Part shown: one piece after another, positions 44,170-55,800 of the stretch
How the letters are laid out: the number at the start of each line of letters is the position of its first letter
How positions within the stretch are numbered: the first letter of the stretch is position 1
Assembly (NCBI RefSeq): GCF_003259335.1
Contig: NZ_QLLL01000001.1
Span: forward strand, 186,001 to 250,000
Direction: 5' to 3'
Source of the DNA: Chitinophaga skermanii
Lineage (GTDB): Bacteria; Bacteroidota; Bacteroidia; Chitinophagales; Chitinophagaceae
DNA: 64,000 bases
Translations under genes and position numbers: made by a program
The notes under the pieces: generated by a model
The model's input: only the letters and a program-made list of their open reading frames with translations
Told to the model about the DNA's origin: nothing
Databases searched by the model: none

Positions 44170-44814
44170 TTAGGCGGCTGTAATTTTTTGATAGTATTTA
44201 CAAGCAGGTCTTAATGCGCATTCTCCACACTTCGGGCTTCGTGCTACGCAAATGTACCTACCATGTAAAATAAGCCAGTGGTGGGCTATGTGCACTTTAT
44301 CTTTCGGGATGTTTTTAATGAGTTGTAGCTCTGCTTGGAGCGGAGTTTTGGCATTTGTTGTTAGTCCAATTCTTGCCGATACGCGGAAAACGTGTGTATC
44401 TACGGCCATATTGGGTTGATGGTCGATTACAGATGTTATAACATTGGCTGTTTTACGTCCAACGCCGGGTAATTTAACGAGTTCTGGAACGGTGATGGGT
44501 ATTTCGCCGTTAAAGTCATCCATTACCATATTAGCCATCCCGATGAGGTGTTTGGTTTTATTATTTGGGTAGCTAATGCTGCGGATGAGGGGGAAAAGTT
44601 CGTCGAAGGTAGCGGTACTCAATGCCGGGATGTCCGGGTATTTTTCGAAAATGGCCGGTGTGGTGAGATTGACTCTTTTATCGGTGCATTGGGCAGATAG
44701 AATTACAGCTACTAACAATTGGTAAGGATTGTCGTAGATGAGTTCGGTTTCTGCTTGTGGTACGTGTGTTTCGAAATAATTGAGTACAAATTGGTAGCGT
44801 TCCTTTTTCGTCAT
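44170..44814 (-). CDS. nth: Endonuclease III (DNA glycosylase/AP lyase)
   Basis: Repairs oxidised pyrimidines by base excision. 214 residues from ATG at MTKKERYQF, chosen over one six codons upstream. The helix-hairpin-helix is VKLPGVGRKTANVI with the catalytic Lys; the catalytic Asp is in MAVDTHVFRV. The [4Fe-4S] cluster signature C-X6-C-X2-C-X5-C is complete in CVARSPKCGECALRPAC. All features are of the usual Nth type. Confidence 0.97.
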   Translation of the reverse strand: MTKKERYQFVLNYFETHVPQAETELIYDNPYQLLVAVILSAQCTDKRVNLTTPAIFEKYPDIPALSTATFDELFPLIRSISYPNNKTKHLIGMANMVMDDFNGEIPITVPELVKLPGVGRKTANVITSVIDHQPNMAVDTHVFRVSARIGLTTNAKTPLQAELQLIKNIPKDKVHIAHHWLILHGRYICVARSPKCGECALRPACKYYQKITAA

Positions 44815-44910
44815 GCTGTAAATATAGCGCATTCGAAAAGTTTGGCGCGTAAAATTGTTGTGTAAGACAAAAGATATATTCGCCTTATTGAAACCAATTT
44901 GCTTGCTGGG

Positions 44911-45132
44911 TTACCTTTTCTTTTCGCCTTTTTTAGCGTAATCGAAGATCGCTTGTAAGGTAGAAGTTCTGGGTGTGTACTGCACGGTATCGAGCAGTTG
45001 CTTGGTAACTAGAATCAATTGTTGGTCTTCCTGCTGTAAACGTTTTTCCTCTTTCATATCACACTCGTTGTTTCCTGCTTCGGAAGATGCATAGGATTGT
45101 AAATTAAAAAATGGAAGTGTAGAATTACTCAT
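44911..45132 (-). CDS. Hypothetical small protein, 73 aa
   Basis: Small soluble protein of acidic then basic composition. The C-terminal TLQAIFDYAKKGEKK is a pattern I associate with small Bacteroidota proteins; the middle is Gln/Glu-rich (EEKRLQQEDQQLI). No motif gives a function. It lies on the minus strand between the FtsB-like gene and nth. Support is moderate: an ATG start and a plausible composition only. Confidence 0.5.
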   Translation of the reverse strand: MSNSTLPFFNLQSYASSEAGNNECDMKEEKRLQQEDQQLILVTKQLLDTVQYTPRTSTLQAIFDYAKKGEKKR

Positions 45133-45296
45133 GCGGGTACAATTTGATGATTGATTTGAGTGAACGAGAATATAACGGTGAATGGGTAGGAAGTATTGTT
45201 AATTTACCGAAAATTTTTCGCTTTTAAGAAAAATTTACAGGTTGGTTGGTTATATACAGGTTGTATATTATTGTAAATTATAATAAGGTGTGATTA

Positions 45297-45611
45297 TCAG
45301 TTGTCTTTCTTCTCTGGGACAATAATATAAAGGTCTTCGGAATCCTTTTTCATGTAGTATTTTTCGCGGGCAAATTTCTCTCTTTTCTCTTGGTCGGAGA
45401 GGAGATCTTCTTTCTCTTGTTGATTTTTTTCTATTTCGGTGAGGTAGAAGCTTTTTTGGGTTTCCATTTTGCGTTGCTCGGCGCTGAGTTCGTATTGAGC
45501 AATCAGGTTATATCGATCCAAGAAACAAATCCATACCACGAATGCTAATATGGCAATAAAATAAATATTGCGCATGTAGCTGGGTAGTTTAAAAGATTTT
45601 TTTTGTTCCAT
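45297..45611 (-). CDS. FtsB/DivIC-like septum formation protein
   Basis: 104-residue single-span membrane protein. The transmembrane helix lies at about 14-32 (IYFIAILAFVVWICFLD), followed by a periplasmic coiled coil (LSAEQRKMETQKSFYLTEIE, KNQQEKEDLLSDQEKREKFA) and the conserved REKYYMKKDSEDLYIIVPE. This is the FtsB/DivIC layout, which recruits FtsW/FtsI-type divisome partners through FtsL and FtsQ. It lies directly downstream of eno on the same strand, a common gene order, but a terminator intervenes here. Confidence 0.88.
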   Translation of the reverse strand: MEQKKSFKLPSYMRNIYFIAILAFVVWICFLDRYNLIAQYELSAEQRKMETQKSFYLTEIEKNQQEKEDLLSDQEKREKFAREKYYMKKDSEDLYIIVPEKKDN

Positions 45612-45629
45612 GGGAAGAAGATGAGGAAA

Positions 45630-45673
45630 ACTAAAAAATAAAAACCCTGGTATTGCGGGTGCAACACCAGGGT
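45630..45673 (-). terminator. Terminator of eno
   Basis: ACCCTGGTGTTGC / GCAATACCAGGGT hairpin with a 4-nt loop and a long minus-strand T-rich tail. Confidence 0.9.
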
Positions 45674-45704
45674 ATGTTGACCACTATATAAACGTTTTTA
45701 ACGA

Positions 45705-47024
<1,320 letters not shown>

Positions 47025-47104
47025 TTATGGTTTTTCTAAAATCCAGCCCGCTTACTTGCCAAGCATTGTTACCACTCTACAAATTGCCTTGTAATGCTGA
47101 CCTA

Positions 47105-48010
47105 CTATTTAGTAATATCCCTGAAAATATCTTCCAGCGACGTTGAATTGCTCTGCAAAGAAAGGATGTTCCTGTTATTTATCAAAGCAAATTGCATTAG
47201 GTTTTTCCGAAGAACCTCCAGGTCGGTCGAAAACAGCTGCCAAGCATTGTTTTCCCTCGATACCACCCGTGTAACCCCCGGAATAGCGGCTAATTCTTCG
47301 TTGGTAAGGGTTTCGCCGAATGAAACGGTAATAAAACCCTCGTCGCCCGGCTGGTTTTTTAGATTAGATATATAATCGTTTGCTGTAATGTTTCCGTTCT
47401 TAATGATGATTACCCTGCTACACATGGCTTCTACTTCCTGCATAATATGGGTAGACAGCATCACGGTTTTATTTTGCCCAAGCGATTTAATGAGGTCGCG
47501 GATTTCCACAAGCTGGTTGGGATCTAAACCGGAGGTTGGCTCATCTAAAATCAATACTTCTGGGTCGTGTATCAACGCTTGGGCTAGGCCAACACGTTGT
47601 TTGTACCCTTTAGATAAAGCCCCGATTTTTTTATTCCGTTCTGCCGTTAATCCAGTCATAGCAATCATTTCATCAATACGTGCCCATTTATTCGGCACTT
47701 GGTGAGCATCTGCTACGAACGACAAAAACTCGCGCACATACATATCGAAATACAAAGGATTCGCTTCCGCGAGGTAGCCCACGCGCTTACGCACTTCCAT
47801 TGTATTTGTTACAACATCAAAGCCAGCCACCTTCACCGTGCCCTCGGTTGGAGGCAAATAACCGGTGATAATCTTCATGGTGGTAGATTTTCCGGCTCCA
47901 TTCGGGCCTAAAAAACCTACAATCTCACCTTTCTTCAATTCGAAGGAAATATTATTTACGGCCTTTTGCTCGCCGTAAATTTTAGTGAGGTGCGTTACTT
48001 CAATCGACAT
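47105..48010 (-). CDS. gldA: Gliding motility-associated ABC transporter ATP-binding protein GldA
   Basis: 301 residues. Walker A is GPNGAGKSTTMK, the Q-loop region GYLAEANPLYFDM, the ABC signature LSKGYKQRVGLAQAL and Walker B VLILDEPTSGLDP; the switch His is in MLSTHIMQEVEA. The C-terminal extension (GVTRVVSRENNAWQLF) is typical of GldA rather than a generic ABC ATPase. In Flavobacterium GldA works with GldF and GldG in gliding; those genes are not in this window. Confidence 0.88.
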   Translation of the reverse strand: MSIEVTHLTKIYGEQKAVNNISFELKKGEIVGFLGPNGAGKSTTMKIITGYLPPTEGTVKVAGFDVVTNTMEVRKRVGYLAEANPLYFDMYVREFLSFVADAHQVPNKWARIDEMIAMTGLTAERNKKIGALSKGYKQRVGLAQALIHDPEVLILDEPTSGLDPNQLVEIRDLIKSLGQNKTVMLSTHIMQEVEAMCSRVIIIKNGNITANDYISNLKNQPGDEGFITVSFGETLTNEELAAIPGVTRVVSRENNAWQLFSTDLEVLRKNLMQFALINNRNILSLQSNSTSLEDIFRDITK

Positions 48011-48104
48011 GTTTAATTTTTGAGTGCTCTAAAGTAATAGAAAATTCGGTGTGATAAATGGTTTTGCATAGGTAAGCCGCGAAAAATTTCATCTCTCGAA
48101 CAAA

Positions 48105-48146
48105 GAACAAAAGGATGCCCAGTACACTTAGGCAACGGCGCATCCT
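48105..48146 (-). terminator. Terminator after the DUF4332 gene
   Basis: AGGATGC / GCATCCT stem with a 21-nt loop and a minus-strand T-rich tail. Confidence 0.7.
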
Positions 48147-48171
48147 CTTGTAAAATCTTTCCAGGGAACAA

Positions 48172-48579
48172 TTAGTAGGTAATGCCCGGTGATAAGGTCT
48201 TCGCTTGTTCAATCATTTCCGTGATTTCGTTTAATGATGGGATGCGACCCACTAAGTTTTTAGTGTCGTTTACATCTGCTAAGCGCTGGTGCAAGTTCGC
48301 CGGTACGCGGTTACGTAATTCCCTAACTGTATCAACACCGGCCGCTTCTAATAATTCAGCAAACTGTCCGCCTACGCCGTTAATGCGCATGAGGTCGGCA
48401 TGATTCACCCATTTTAAAATCAGCTTCTCCGGGATGCCGGTAGTTTCAGTTAACTTGCTACGGCCACTTTTTGATGCACCGTCTTCCAATAATTTTTCTA
48501 CAGTATTGATACCAACACCTTGCAATTTGCTTGCGTAGGTGCTACCAATACCTTCGATTTCATGAATAGCGTAACTCAT
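48172..48579 (-). CDS. DUF4332 helix-hairpin-helix protein
   Basis: 135 residues. Two helix-hairpin-helix units are visible: IEGIGSTYASKLQGVGINTV and INGVGGQFAELLEAAGVDTV, then RNRVPANLHQRLADVND. This is the DUF4332 pattern, a family thought to contact DNA or protein non-specifically. The ATG giving MSYAIHEIEGIG was chosen because the upstream extension is not family-like. Role unknown. Confidence 0.88.
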   Translation of the reverse strand: MSYAIHEIEGIGSTYASKLQGVGINTVEKLLEDGASKSGRSKLTETTGIPEKLILKWVNHADLMRINGVGGQFAELLEAAGVDTVRELRNRVPANLHQRLADVNDTKNLVGRIPSLNEITEMIEQAKTLSPGITY

Positions 48580-48784
48580 AAGATGAACATTATATGTGTT
48601 GAAAATACAGAATTCTAGCAACCTTTAATTTAAAATAATGTTAAATAAGCAAGCAGTTAAGAATATAATTGCTAATTTATGCATTCGCTAGATGCTAACA
48701 TCATCAATACTTTTGAAGGAATGCAGTTATTTCTTTGTATAACAGTTACGCATATACGAAGTTATTCAAGTCTTATCTATACAT

Positions 48785-48792
48785 TACTTTTG
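48785..48792 (+). promoter_or_regulatory. -7 box immediately before the M23 peptidase start codon
   Basis: TACTTTTG fits TAnnTTTG and ends 4 nt before the ATG. No good -33 box at the right distance. If used, the mRNA would be leaderless. Confidence 0.4.
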
Positions 48793-48796
48793 TACA

Positions 48797-50512
48797 ATGA
48801 AGCGTTTATTTATCGGTCTTAGTTTATGTTGTTTAATAGCGCAACAGCTCCATGCGCAATCGATGCCTACAAAGAATTATCCCCAAGGTTATTTCCGTAA
48901 TCCATTGGCAGTACCAATAGTACTGGCAGGGAATTTCGGCGAGTTACGTCCGAATCACTTCCATTCGGGATTGGATATGAAAACCCAGCAACGCGAAAAT
49001 CTTCCTGTACATGCCGCAGCCGAAGGCTACGTTAGTAGGATCGGTGTTTCTCATACCGGTTTCGGGAATGTTTTGTACATCACGCATCCTAATGGATACA
49101 CGACAGTTTACGCACACTTAAATAGGTTCTACCCTGCCCTCGAGCAGTATGTAAAACAACAACAATATAGCCAGGAAAGTTGGGCCATGAGCCTCGATAT
49201 CCCGGCAGGCAAGTTCCCCGTTAAAAAAGGAGAATTTGTTGCGTGGAGTGGTAATACAGGCGGTTCCGCCGGCCCACACCTCCACTTCGAAATCCGCGAT
49301 ACAAAAACGGAAAAGCCATTAAACCCCATGTTATTCGGCTTCGATATCCCCGATACACGGGTGCCTGAAATGTATAGGCTTGCTGTATACAATGCCGACA
49401 AAAGCATTTACGAACAATCGCCGCAAATGATTGCTTTACGGGCTTCAAAAGTAAAAGGAACATACCTGCCACCCACGCCGGTGGTAAAGGTACATGCCAG
49501 CAAAGTGGGATTGGCTGTAGGTGCTATCGATCGACAATCAAATTCAGATAACCCGAATGGTATTTACGAAGCAATCCTAACAGAAGATGGTAAACCAAAT
49601 ATTGGTTTCCAATTGGATAATATCGGTTACGAAGAAACGCGCTATCTCAATGCACACATCGATTACAAAATGAAGAAGGCCGGTGGTGCCTACGTACAAT
49701 TGTTGTTTTCGCTGCCTGGGAATATGCTGGATATTTACCACGATTTAGCAGGCGACGGTTATTTGGATTTGTCAGATGGAAAGCCACATCCCATTACAGT
49801 TGAAGTGAAGGATGCGTACGGAAATGCATCCAGCGTAGCGTTGTCGTTGCAATATGATGGAACCCAAAGTCCAGCGCCAGTTTGTGCGAATAGGATGTTT
49901 GCCGATTCTCGTAATATCTTTGAAAACAACCAAGTGGAATTCAATTTACCGGAAGGTGAGTTATACGACGATATTTGTTTCGCTTACCAAGAAATTCCTA
50001 GTAGTGCAGCTACCAATTTCTCGAATATACAACATGTGCACAATGCGCTCGTGCCTATTCATAGCAACTACAATATTCGCCTAAAACCGAATAAGCCCAT
50101 ACCTGCGAGTTTGCAATCGAAGGTAGTGATGGAGCGTGATAGCTATGGCAGCAGTACTTCTGCTACTACCTACGATAATGGCTGGTACACTGGAACATTC
50201 CGAGATTTTGGGAATTTCAAACTCGTGATCGATACCGTTGCTCCTAAAATCACTTTACTGGGTGCATTGAAGCAAAATGCAAACCTGTCAAAATCAACGA
50301 AACTTTCTTTCAGTATGAGCGATGGTAGCGGTATTCAATCGTACCGTGCCGAGTTAGATGGAAAATGGTTGATGTTCTCTCGTAAAAGCAATGTATTAAC
50401 GCACACGTTCGATGAACGTTGCTTACCGGGATCGGGTAACCACACACTTAAATTAACAGTTACGGATATTGCCGGTAACAGTTCAACATATACATTCAAC
50501 TTCAAACGATAA
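48797..50512 (+). CDS. M23-family peptidoglycan metallopeptidase
   Basis: 571 residues with a signal peptide (LFIGLSLCCLIAQQLHAQ). The LytM/M23 domain is at about 40-170: FRNPLAVPIVLAGNFGELRP, NHFHSGLDMKT (first zinc ligands), TTVYAHLNRF, and GGSAGPHLHFEIRD (the HxH pair). All metal ligands are present, so it should be active on peptidoglycan cross-links. The long C-terminal part is beta-rich with Ig-like features and no family I can name. bcp starts 3 bp after the stop, so the two are co-transcribed. Confidence 0.93.
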   Translation: MKRLFIGLSLCCLIAQQLHAQSMPTKNYPQGYFRNPLAVPIVLAGNFGELRPNHFHSGLDMKTQQRENLPVHAAAEGYVSRIGVSHTGFGNVLYITHPNGYTTVYAHLNRFYPALEQYVKQQQYSQESWAMSLDIPAGKFPVKKGEFVAWSGNTGGSAGPHLHFEIRDTKTEKPLNPMLFGFDIPDTRVPEMYRLAVYNADKSIYEQSPQMIALRASKVKGTYLPPTPVVKVHASKVGLAVGAIDRQSNSDNPNGIYEAILTEDGKPNIGFQLDNIGYEETRYLNAHIDYKMKKAGGAYVQLLFSLPGNMLDIYHDLAGDGYLDLSDGKPHPITVEVKDAYGNASSVALSLQYDGTQSPAPVCANRMFADSRNIFENNQVEFNLPEGELYDDICFAYQEIPSSAATNFSNIQHVHNALVPIHSNYNIRLKPNKPIPASLQSKVVMERDSYGSSTSATTYDNGWYTGTFRDFGNFKLVIDTVAPKITLLGALKQNANLSKSTKLSFSMSDGSGIQSYRAELDGKWLMFSRKSNVLTHTFDERCLPGSGNHTLKLTVTDIAGNSSTYTFNFKR

Positions 50513-50515
50513 AAA

Positions 50516-50980
50516 ATGACGCAATTAAAAGAAGGTGATAAAGCGCCTAATTTTAAAGGAAAGGATCAAAACGGGAACAAAGTTTCTTTATCGGACTACA
50601 AAGGGAAACGTGTGATCCTTTACTTCTACCCGAAAGACGATACGCCGGGATGTACTGCCCAAGCTTGTAATTTAAGAGATCATTATCCAGAGCTTACAAA
50701 GAAAGGTTATATCGTAATTGGGGTAAGTATTGATGACGAGAAAAAACACCAAAAGTTCATTACGAAGTACAATTTGCCCTTCACTTTGTTAGCCGATGAT
50801 GATAAGACGATTGTGACGCAGTACGGCGTATTTGGCCCGAAGAAGTTTATGGGAAAAGAATATGAAGGTACACACCGTACCACTTTCTTAATTGACGAAA
50901 AAGGTAAGATCGCGAAGATCATTACAAAGCCCGATACAAAGAACCATACAGAAGAAATCTTGGCACTTTGGGAGCAATAA
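50516..50980 (+). CDS. bcp: Thioredoxin-dependent thiol peroxidase (Bcp/PrxQ type)
   Basis: 154-residue peroxiredoxin reducing hydroperoxides. The motif YPKDDTPGCTAQACNLRDHY contains the peroxidatic Cys and, five residues on, the resolving Cys, as in the atypical two-Cys Bcp/PrxQ group. THRTTFLIDEKGKI is the conserved C-terminal strand. It lies 3 bp after the M23 peptidase gene and ends in a bidirectional terminator shared with convergent gldJ. Confidence 0.96.
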   Translation: MTQLKEGDKAPNFKGKDQNGNKVSLSDYKGKRVILYFYPKDDTPGCTAQACNLRDHYPELTKKGYIVIGVSIDDEKKHQKFITKYNLPFTLLADDDKTIVTQYGVFGPKKFMGKEYEGTHRTTFLIDEKGKIAKIITKPDTKNHTEEILALWEQ

Positions 50981-50993
50981 GCTTCACTATAAA

Positions 50994-51036
50994 GCATAAA
51001 AAAAACCTTCCCACATAGAGGAAGGTTTTTTTATGC
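50994..51036. terminator. Bidirectional terminator between bcp and gldJ
   Basis: GCAT-A8-CCTTCC / GGAAGG-T7-ATGC hairpin with an 8-nt loop. A/T runs on both sides fit both convergent transcripts. Confidence 0.9.
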
Positions 51037-51052
51037 TATTGCAATGATGTTA

Positions 51053-52582
51053 TTAGCGTTTTTGACGTTGTTTCTTGAACAAGTTACCGGTTTTAAAGCG
51101 GTTACCTTCAGGCGAACCTACACGGTCCATCGCACAACGGAAACCAACTGTCATAGAACTCATATCTTGTTGCATGTAACGACGAGTACCTGGTGACAAC
51201 CAATAAGCGCGATCGTTCCAGCTACCACCTTTAATAACGCGAGATTTATCGTTTACTAAAGAGGTCATACCGTAACCGTATTCAACCAAAGACAATGTAT
51301 CACCATCCAAGTAGTTGATTACGTCACCTTTTTGGTAGTTCAAACGGTGAGCAGATTCTTCATCTGTTACAGGGCGCATTTTAAGGTTACCAAGAGAATC
51401 TTTCTCTACTTCACCATCGCCATTTTTAAATACAGTTTCGAATTTGTTACCACGGAAGTAGTTGAAATCACTACCATCGATAGGTGTTAACGGTCTGTAT
51501 ACGTCATTCACCCACTCACTCACGTTACCCGACATGTTATACACACCGAAAGTGTTCGGATAGTAAGAAATGATCGGACCTGGAATGGATGCACGGTCGT
51601 TCAAACCACCCGCGATACCCATGTTATCACCGGAACCGCGTTTGAAGTTCGCAAGGAACTTACCTTGCCAGTTACCACGGCGGAGTTCGCGAAGACCACT
51701 GTTATTATTGTTCCAAGAGTAGATTTGTTTGTTCATGATCAACTCTTCACCACGTTGACCTTCTTTCTTAGAAGGACCAGGGTTTTGGCCAATATAACCG
51801 AGGGCAGCGTATTCCCACTCAGCTTCCGTTGGGAGGCGATAGTTCGGTAACATGATACCGTCTTCGAACTGTGCACTACGCGGAGAGCCGTCGGCGTTTT
51901 TGAACTGTTTCTTGTTGGATTTCGACATTTTACCCGGTGTACCTTCGTATAGGCCAGAGGTATATGCTTTCGTATCGAACGTGTTATCGTCGGATTGATC
52001 CATTACGTCGGTTTTCGACAAAAGACCTGCATCCATCAATAATTTTTCGTTCACACGGTTCGAACGCCATTTACAATATTTGGTAGCTTGTTCCCAGGTT
52101 ACACCCACTACTGGATAATCGTTGTAGGCAGGGTGACGGAAATAATATTCCACCAAAGGTTCGTTATAAGCTAATTGCGTACGCCATACCAAAGTATCTG
52201 GTAAAGCTTGGCGATAAACTTCAGGGAAAGATTCACCGTAAACGCGTGTTAACCAGAAAAGGTATTCGCGGTAGTGTACGTTTGCTACCTCGGTTTCGTC
52301 GATATAGAAAGAAGAAACCGTGATACGGCGAGGGATATTATTCCAGTCGTACATAACGTCTTGTTCAGTGGCACCCATTACGAATGTACCACCTTGCACG
52401 AAAACGAGACCAGGACCGGTTTGTTGGTCTTTATTTTTGGCTACCATATAGCCTCCCATCTTAGGGTCGTTATAGTTCCATCCAGTAGCTGATGATTTGC
52501 CAGCATTTCCGCTCTTATTACAGGCAGATAATAGCAATGCACCTGTACCTAAAAGCATGGAGAAGGAGGTTAATTTACGCAT
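51053..52582 (-). CDS. gldJ: Gliding/type IX secretion lipoprotein GldJ
   Basis: 509 residues with a lipobox (ALLLSAC, Cys21). The body is a sulfatase-modifying-factor (formylglycine-generating enzyme-like) domain: GLVFVQGGTFVMGATEQDV, SSFYIDETEVANVHYREYL, PVVGVTWEQATKYCKWRSNR, RLPTEAEWEYAALGYI, SGNVSEWVNDVYRPLTP, VIKGGSWNDRAYWLSPGTR, GFRCAMD. GldJ and GldK share this fold; I assign GldJ because porU and porV lie next to it, an arrangement known from Flavobacterium johnsoniae. It supports gliding and stabilises other Gld proteins. It is divergent from porU, with its own promoter. Confidence 0.88.
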   Translation of the reverse strand: MRKLTSFSMLLGTGALLLSACNKSGNAGKSSATGWNYNDPKMGGYMVAKNKDQQTGPGLVFVQGGTFVMGATEQDVMYDWNNIPRRITVSSFYIDETEVANVHYREYLFWLTRVYGESFPEVYRQALPDTLVWRTQLAYNEPLVEYYFRHPAYNDYPVVGVTWEQATKYCKWRSNRVNEKLLMDAGLLSKTDVMDQSDDNTFDTKAYTSGLYEGTPGKMSKSNKKQFKNADGSPRSAQFEDGIMLPNYRLPTEAEWEYAALGYIGQNPGPSKKEGQRGEELIMNKQIYSWNNNNSGLRELRRGNWQGKFLANFKRGSGDNMGIAGGLNDRASIPGPIISYYPNTFGVYNMSGNVSEWVNDVYRPLTPIDGSDFNYFRGNKFETVFKNGDGEVEKDSLGNLKMRPVTDEESAHRLNYQKGDVINYLDGDTLSLVEYGYGMTSLVNDKSRVIKGGSWNDRAYWLSPGTRRYMQQDMSSMTVGFRCAMDRVGSPEGNRFKTGNLFKKQRQKR

Positions 52583-52619
52583 GCGATACGGCTTTTTTAC
52601 AGTATTATATAGGTAAACG

Positions 52620-52649
52620 CAAATTTAATATTTTTTATTTTATATCAAA
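52620..52649 (-). promoter_or_regulatory. gldJ promoter
   Basis: On the minus strand TTTG (52646-52649), 18-nt spacer, TAAATTTG (52620-52627). A very good match to the Bacteroidota consensus; predicted leader of about 33 nt. Confidence 0.75.
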
Positions 52650-52784
52650 AAATATTAATTTGTAATTAAATGTTACCAAAACAGCTACCACACTTTAAAT
52701 CAGGGTGTTAGCGTTTTGGGAAGTTAGTATTATTTATATTAACTTAAAATAGTATCTATAATTGTGGTTGATATCTTGCTCAAA

Positions 52785-52816
52785 TTTGAGTTTTGCTCTT
52801 CTTGAACGTAGATTTG
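52785..52816 (+). promoter_or_regulatory. porU promoter, predicting a nearly leaderless mRNA
   Basis: TTTG (52785-52788), 20-nt spacer, TAGATTTG (52809-52816). The -7 box ends 6 nt before the ATG, so transcription should start at or within a few bases of the start codon. Confidence 0.65.
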
Positions 52817-52822
52817 TACGCT

Positions 52823-55800
52823 ATGAAAACGCCGGTTGCCGCTTTTTATTTTGTGCTTTACTGTTGTTTATTTTTCCTGGCTCCCGGGAAAACGTACGGT
52901 ACCTCTCCCCTAACTAACACACTACAAGATACTTCTGTTTTGCAAAATGGCAACTGGTACCAAGTAAAATCCAAAAATCCAGGTATTTACAAGCTCGATG
53001 CTCGCTTCCTACAACAGCTGGGTATCAATTGGGTAGGTCAACCATCCAAAGGGCTTCGCATGTTCGGCATCCCAAGCGGTATGCTACCGGAAGCCAATGC
53101 AGCTAAGCTTACAAAAGGTATGCAAGAGATGCAAATTTGGATAGAAGATGGCGGAGACGGTATTTTCAATGAGCAGGATTATTACTTATTCTATTCACCC
53201 GGTGCCCACAAAGTAGCCTATAATAGCATCACAAAACAGCTCGAACACCAATTTAATTTATATACCGATAGCCTCAGTTTCCTCATCTGTACCCATGCAG
53301 GCAACACCTCGGAAGTGAAGCAACAAGCAGTACAACCTGCTGCTACCCGTACTACCACCACCGGCGATTACTACATCTTCCACGAAAACGATGCGCTCAA
53401 CCTCTTGCAATCGGGGAAAAGCTGGTATGGAGAAGTATGTAGCAATGAAGTGGGGGTAGGGCTTAATCGTACCATATCGCTTGCATTGCCCAATGGTGGC
53501 CTGCAAAATGCACAGTTAAGTGTAAAAATGGCAGCGCGGGATTTTAGTAACACGGTAGCTAATATTACTGTAGGCGGTCAAGCATTTCCCCTGTATTTTC
53601 CCGCCGTAACGGGTAATATCCTTGACGCGTACGCCCAAGATCAACTGCTGACTGGGTATTTTCAACAAATTCTTACTAGCGGCGATGTAAAAATCGCCTT
53701 CCAGCCAGGGGCTAACAGCGGGAAAGCTTGGTTAGATTTCGTAGCCTTATCGGGGCGTGCTTCTTTGGAGTTACCAACAAGCGGGCAGTTCGAGTTTTGG
53801 GATAAAGCTACCAGCAGCACCGAATACCGTGTAAAAGCAAGTGAGGCAACGATGATGTGGGATATTTCTAATCCCCTTCAACCACTACAATTAAATACGA
53901 CCAATACAGGGGGAATTACGAGTGCTCGTGTTAGCCAAGATAATAATTATCACTTTGTAGCTTTCGAACCTGGTAAAGCCTTAACGCCCATTGCTATAGG
54001 TGCTGTTGCAAACCGAAACCTTCTACAGTTATCACCACAATACTTGATTGTTACACATCCCGGGTTTGTACAAGCTGCCGAACGACTAGCTAGTTTCCGT
54101 TCGCCGGAATGGTCAACAGCGGTTGTAACAACCACCGAGATTTACAATGAAATGGCTGCCGGTAACCCCGATCCTTCTGCAATTCGAGATTATATTCGGT
54201 ATTTAGCGCAGCGGGATCTTCGGTTCGTTTTGTTCCTAGGGGATGCTTCATATGATTATAAAAACCGGGTGAAAGCCAATACCAATTTTGTTCCCAGCTG
54301 GCAAAGTGCTGCTTCGCTAGATCCATTAAATGCCTATGTAAGCGATGATTTTTTTGGGTATTTAGAGGCTGGAGAGGATGTGAATAACCCTGCCCAAGTT
54401 AATACGCTCGATGTAAGTATTGGACGCCTTCCTGTTCAAACTGTGGCAGAAGCCAATGCTGTTGTAGCGAAAATTATGCAATACAATACCAACAGTACCT
54501 TCGGCGACTGGCGTAAACGCATGGTATTCGTGGCCGACGACGAGGATAATAATCTCCATGTGAACGATGCGGAGAAATTAGCCTCCCAAGTAGCTCAATC
54601 AACTTTTCCCTTCGACATCAAGAAGATATACCTCGATGCCTACCCTCAAACCCAAACCGGCGGGGTGGCACGCTATCCTCAAGCCCGTGAAGCTATCGAC
54701 CAAAACCTCTTCAAAGGTGCCCTTGTATTAAATTATACTGGTCATGGCTCCTTCTCCCGCTTAGCAGATGAGAATGTTTTGGATGAGATGTCGGTAGAAA
54801 ACTGGCAAAATGAGAATAAGCTACCGTTTGTAATTGCGGCGACTTGTGATGTAGCGCCCTTTGATAACCCTGCAGTATTTTCGCTGGGAGAAAAGTTATT
54901 ATTGCGTTCGAAAGGTGGCGCTATAGCTGTAATGGCCACAGTACGACCCGTTTACGCCAACGCGAACTACGAAATGAATGCCGATTATTTGCAGCAAGTA
55001 TTTTCAATAGAAGGATTAACCCTCGGCGAAGCAGCCCGGTTTGCGAAGAATAAAACCTATGCATACAACCGGAACGTTGTGAATAACAGGAAATTCCACT
55101 TATTAGGCGACCCTGCGATGCGGCTAGCATTTCCGCAGCTTGGAATTGCCACGGATTCCCTAAGTGCTGATACTGTACATGCTTTAGGTCAGTACCGTGT
55201 AAAAGGCACAGTAATTACCCCTGCAGGGCAAAAAGCCCGGGATTTCAATGGAAAAGTTATGATGCGTGTGATGGATAAGCCCAATTGGCAGCAAACACGT
55301 GCTAATGACCAGTCCAGCTTGGTTTTGAAGTATCCTGTTAATGATCAAATTTTGTTCAAAGGTGAGTCGGAAGTAAGAAATGGAGAATTTCAATTTACTT
55401 TCATAATGCCAAAAGATATAAATTACACCCTCGGAAATGGAAGTATTGACTATTATGCCTACAGTAAAACCGAAGATGCCGCAGGTGCCTTCCATCAATT
55501 ACAAATAGGCGATAAAATAGCGAATACTCCCAGTGCCGATACTTCCGGGCCCCAAATTTCGGCATGGTTGAATACAAAATTCTTCCGCCAAAATGATATC
55601 ACAAGTAGCGACCCCTTACTGCTCATCGATCTGTTCGACGAACATGGGATCAATACAACCGGTAAAAACATAGGGCACGATATAACAGCTTGGCTAGATG
55701 ACAGTACACGGTATTTCGTATTAAATGATTATTTTAATGCTACGTTGAACAGCTATCAACGTGGATCGATCGAATTTCCAATCCAAGGCATCGCAGCAGG